A DNA stretch of 64,000 bases, taken from NCBI RefSeq assembly GCF_014640635.1, contig NZ_BMHI01000005.1, forward strand, positions 248,001 through 312,000, read 5' to 3'. The position numbers were made by a program, and so were the translations under genes. This stretch comes from Flexivirga endophytica. GTDB lineage: Bacteria; Actinomycetota; Actinomycetes; Actinomycetales; Dermatophilaceae. This document shows positions 61,263 through 64,000 of the stretch, piece by piece (position 1 is the stretch's first letter; each line of letters starts with the position of its first letter). A model generated the notes under the pieces. It was not told where the DNA came from. It searched no databases and was given only the letters and a program-made list of their open reading frames with translations.

Positions 61263-62714
61263 CTACTCGGTGGGCACGCGCCTCGGGTTGGGCGCGGCGG
61301 GTCGGATGTCGTCCTCCAAGCGGTCGCCGAACTGTTCGATCCGGCTGTCCCGTTCGGCGAAGACCGATGCGCCGGGCTTGTTGCCCCACGTCCATTCATT
61401 GAAGAAGAGGTTGAGCACCACCGCGCTGATCGCGGCCGAGCTGATCCCCGAACCCATGATCACGCCGAACCAGTCCGGGAACTTGTCCCAGAAGGTCGGC
61501 ATCGCGATCGGTATGACGCCGAAGCCGAACGCCACCGAGATGATGACCAGGTTGAGGCCGTTCTCGTAATCCACGCGTGCCAGGGTTCGTATGCCGCTCG
61601 CGGTGACCGAGCCGAAGAGGATGATGCCCGCACCACCCAGCACCGGCGACGGGATGCCCGCGACGATGGCTCCGACCACCGGCAGCAGGCCGAGCACGAC
61701 CAGCACTCCGCCGCCCGTGGCGACCGCGAAGCGGCTCTTGATCCCGGTCAGCGCGACCAGTCCGACGTTCTGCGCGAAGGCGCTGGCCGGGAAGCTGCCG
61801 AAGAACGGTGCAACGGTCGTGGCCGCCATGTCTGCCCGCAGGCCGGCCGCCACGCGCTTGTCGTCGACCTCCGTGTCGACGATCTCGCCGATTGCCAGGA
61901 TGTCCGCGGTCGTCTCGGTCATGATCACCAGGATCACGATCACCATCGAGATGATCGCGCCGGCCTGGAACGTCGGCGACCCGAAGTGCAGGAACTGTGG
62001 CAGCGCCACGATCTTGGCATCCTTGACGCCGGAGAAGTCGGCGTGCCCGGTGGCCGCGGCGACGACAGTGCCGATCACCATGCCGATCAGGATCGACAGC
62101 CGGGAGATCGCGCCCTGGAAGAGCCGGCTGATCAGCACGATGATCAGCAGGGTCAGCCCGGCATACCCGATGTTCGTCGGTGACCCGAAGTCCTTGGCGC
62201 CGGAGTCACCACCCATGCACCAGGTGAACGCGGTCGGCATCAGTGAAGCGCCGATCACCGTGATGATCGAGCCGGTCACCACGGCGGGGAAGAACCGCAC
62301 GATCTTCGCGAAGTATGTCGAGGCGATGACACCGACGATGCCGGCGACGATGATCGCACCGAGCACCGGCCGGACGCCGTCCTTGCTGGCGATCGACACC
62401 ATGGTCGAAACGCTCGCGAAGGACACGCCTTGCACTATCGGCAATCGGCTGCCGACCGGGCCGATGCCGAGCGTCTGCAACAGGGTCGCGAGGCCGCTGA
62501 TGAACAGGCCGGCGGTGACGAGCAACGCGACGTCGGACGTCTTGAGATGCGCGGCTCCGCCGATGATGATGGGTGGGGCGATCACTCCGCCATACATCGT
62601 GAGGATGTGTTGGGTTCCGTAGATCAGCAAACGGCCGGGGCCATACATGGTGTCCTCGGGCCGGCCCTGATACTTCGAATTGCCCTCGCGTCGTAGGAGT
62701 TTCACGGCGCTCAC
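61263..62714 (-). CDS. NCS2 xanthine/uracil permease
   Basis: A 483-residue nucleobase transporter with about 14 helices. QHILTMYGGVIAPPIIIG, PIVQGVSFASVSTM and the signature ETTADILAIGEI mark the NCS2 family; the QNVGLVALTGIKSR segment is conserved between xanthine, urate and uracil members. Substrate specificity cannot be settled, although DILAIGEI is more typical of xanthine/urate transporters. GTG 62714 or 62705 is the start; AGGTGAGC overlaps them. Tandem TTTC-N7-GGAA boxes lie upstream. Confidence 0.88.
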   Translation of the reverse strand: MSAVKLLRREGNSKYQGRPEDTMYGPGRLLIYGTQHILTMYGGVIAPPIIIGGAAHLKTSDVALLVTAGLFISGLATLLQTLGIGPVGSRLPIVQGVSFASVSTMVSIASKDGVRPVLGAIIVAGIVGVIASTYFAKIVRFFPAVVTGSIITVIGASLMPTAFTWCMGGDSGAKDFGSPTNIGYAGLTLLIIVLISRLFQGAISRLSILIGMVIGTVVAAATGHADFSGVKDAKIVALPQFLHFGSPTFQAGAIISMVIVILVIMTETTADILAIGEIVDTEVDDKRVAAGLRADMAATTVAPFFGSFPASAFAQNVGLVALTGIKSRFAVATGGGVLVVLGLLPVVGAIVAGIPSPVLGGAGIILFGSVTASGIRTLARVDYENGLNLVIISVAFGFGVIPIAMPTFWDKFPDWFGVIMGSGISSAAISAVVLNLFFNEWTWGNKPGASVFAERDSRIEQFGDRLEDDIRPAAPNPRRVPTE

Positions 62715-62801
62715 CTCAGTGGTGTCTCAGCCCGGGGCTGTCCTGGGCGCCGTTCGGAACTATGGGTCGTCGTGGATGTGCAACGTTCATCGGTCCCACC
62801 G

Positions 62802-62837
62802 TTTCATATCGTGGAAGATAAGTTTCGACACACGGAA
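62802..62837. promoter_or_regulatory. two TTTC-N7-GGAA boxes upstream of the NCS2 permease
   Basis: TTTC-N7-GGAA occurs at 62802-62816 and again at 62823-62837, 21 bases apart, about two helical turns. They lie 88-123 bases upstream of the permease start and 120-155 upstream of ispG. They look like a tandem operator. Confidence 0.55.
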
Positions 62838-62861
62838 GGGTGGCACGAGTCACATCGGCCG

Positions 62862-62876
62862 TCAACAGTTTGTTGA
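62862..62876. promoter_or_regulatory. 15-bp palindrome in the NCS2/ispG gap
   Basis: TCAACA-GTT-TGTTGA is a perfect dyad, 81 bases upstream of ispG. Its arms resemble those of the dyad before hup. Function unknown. Confidence 0.5.
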
Positions 62877-62956
62877 ACATTGCGGGACGACCAGGCTGCA
62901 CCATGGCCCGCGTGACCACGTTCGGATCGACGGGGCCGGCGAGTCATACTGAAGGG

Positions 62957-64000
62957 GTGACTGTTTCTCTCGGTATGCCGAGCGCCCCGGCGCCGGTGCT
63001 CGCTCCTCGTCGCAAGTCTCGCAAGATCAAGGTCGGCAAGGTCGAGGTCGGCGGAGATGCTCCCATCTCGGTGCAGTCGATGTGCACCACACCGACCACT
63101 GACATCAACGCGACCCTGCAGCAGATCGCGGAGCTCACCGCGTCAGGCTGCGACATCGTGCGCGTTGCCTGTCCGAGTCAGGACGACGCCGACGCGCTTC
63201 CGGCGATCGCCAGGAAGTCGCAGATCCCGGTGATCGCCGACATCCACTTCCAGCCGAAGTACGTCTTCGCCGCGATCGACGCCGGCTGCGCGGCGGTCCG
63301 GGTCAACCCAGGCAACATCCGCAAGTTCGACGACCAGGTCAAGCAGATCGCTCAGGCAGCCAAGGACGCCGGCGTGTCGCTGCGCATCGGCGTCAACGCG
63401 GGCTCGCTCGACAAGCGACTGCTGGAGAAGTACGGCAAGCCGACGGCCGAGGCGCTCGTCGAGTCCGCGGTCTGGGAGGCGAGCCTCTTCGAGGAGCACG
63501 ACTTCCACGACTTCAAGATCTCGGTCAAGCACAACGACCCCGTCGTGATGGTTCGCGCCTACGAATTGCTGGCCGAGCGCGGCGACTGGCCGTTGCATCT
63601 CGGTGTCACCGAGGCCGGGCCGGCGTTCCAGGGCACCATCAAGTCGGCGACGGCGTTCGGCGCGCTGCTGTCCAAGGGCATCGGCGACACGATCCGCGTC
63701 TCGCTGTCGGCGCCGCCGGTCGAGGAGATCAAGGTCGGCAACCAGATCCTGCAGTCGCTCAACCTCAAGCCCCGCAAGCTCGAGATCGTTTCGTGCCCAT
63801 CGTGCGGCCGCGCCCAGGTCGACGTCTACACGCTCGCCGAGCAGGTGACCGCCGGCCTCGAGGGTATGACGGTGCCGCTGCGCGTCGCGGTCATGGGTTG
63901 CGTCGTCAACGGCCCGGGGGAGGCTCGGGAAGCTGACCTCGGTGTCGCGTCGGGCAACGGTAAGGGTCAGATCTTCGTCAAGGGTGAGGTCATCAAGACC
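62957..64000 (+). CDS. ispG: 4-hydroxy-3-methylbut-2-enyl diphosphate synthase, 5' part
   Basis: Penultimate step of the MEP isoprenoid pathway, an Fe-S enzyme. The first 348 residues are in the window; the gene runs off the right edge with only some 30-40 residues expected to be missing. [39 protein letters not shown] is the TIM-barrel start. Three iron-sulfur cysteines are visible: two in [12 protein letters not shown] and one in [12 protein letters not shown]. The GTG at 62957 follows GAAGGG, with a CATACT box 7 bases upstream. It is separated from dxr and rseP by the accessory block. Confidence 0.95.
   Translation, partial: MTVSLGMPSAPAPVLAPRRKSRKIKVGKVEVGGDAPISVQSMCTTPTTDINATLQQIAELTASGCDIVRVACPSQDDADALPAIARKSQIPVIADIHFQPKYVFAAIDAGCAAVRVNPGNIRKFDDQVKQIAQAAKDAGVSLRIGVNAGSLDKRLLEKYGKPTAEALVESAVWEASLFEEHDFHDFKISVKHNDPVVMVRAYELLAERGDWPLHLGVTEAGPAFQGTIKSATAFGALLSKGIGDTIRVSLSAPPVEEIKVGNQILQSLNLKPRKLEIVSCPSCGRAQVDVYTLAEQVTAGLEGMTVPLRVAVMGCVVNGPGEAREADLGVASGNGKGQIFVKGEVIKT

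Overview
The window is 64 kb of high-GC, gene-dense chromosome from an actinobacterium. Supporting features are ClpS followed by a DUF2017 gene, an F420-type cofC, a HupB-like histone with a long Lys/Ala/Pro tail, DUF3515 and DUF177 genes, DinB/DUF664 (mycothiol-type) proteins, DUF222-HNH, and many starts placed 6-9 nt behind a TANNNT box (leaderless style). Gene content fits a Micrococcales member such as Dermacoccaceae or Intrasporangiaceae; that placement is inference. No rRNA, CRISPR array, insertion sequence or prophage was seen.

Region 1-10.8 kb: aromatic amino-acid catabolism. The 3' part of hppD, fahA with an uncharacterised partner gene, and divergent hmgA give the homogentisate route. 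A methyltransferase, two small minus-strand genes, an APC amino-acid permease, an RDD membrane protein and a Tat-exported 5'-nucleotidase are interspersed. No maleylacetoacetate isomerase gene is visible. Region 10.8-16.9 kb: helD (RNA polymerase recycling) with an array of repeats upstream, then a minus-strand NAD-salvage run of pncB, three acetyltransferases (two of them a tandem duplicate) and pncA.

Region 17-46 kb: a conserved housekeeping backbone whose order follows, as I recall it, the mycobacterial gltX-to-coaD region: clpS, DUF2017, gltX, tRNA-Gln, tRNA-Glu, IclR regulator, leuC, leuD, hup, cofC, plsC, gpsA, ddl, DUF3515, thiL, rpmB, DAK2 protein, recG, rsmD, coaD, then DUF177, rpmF, rnc, mutM. 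Extra genes sit between: a LysR/EamA pair, a trans-sulfuration enzyme, an SSS-type symporter with a small membrane partner, and a YhgE/Pip-like membrane protein behind a CopY-like operator.

Region 45-55.5 kb: M3 and M81 peptidases, a CutC-like protein, succinate-semialdehyde dehydrogenase, a three-gene module that looks like an orphan type VII (ESX) substrate/chaperone unit, and dxr with the site-2 protease rseP. Region 55.5-63 kb: about 7.4 kb of accessory genes (DinB, methyltransferase, DUF222-HNH, two TetR regulators, dehalogenase-like hydrolase, acetyltransferase, NCS2 permease) that separates dxr-rseP from ispG. ispG runs off the right edge.

The strongest non-gene signal is the pentamer GTATG/CATAC. 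It occurs about 124 times on a hand scan, evenly on both strands and in every codon phase, whereas words of the same composition such as CTATG/CATAG occur roughly 15-20 times.
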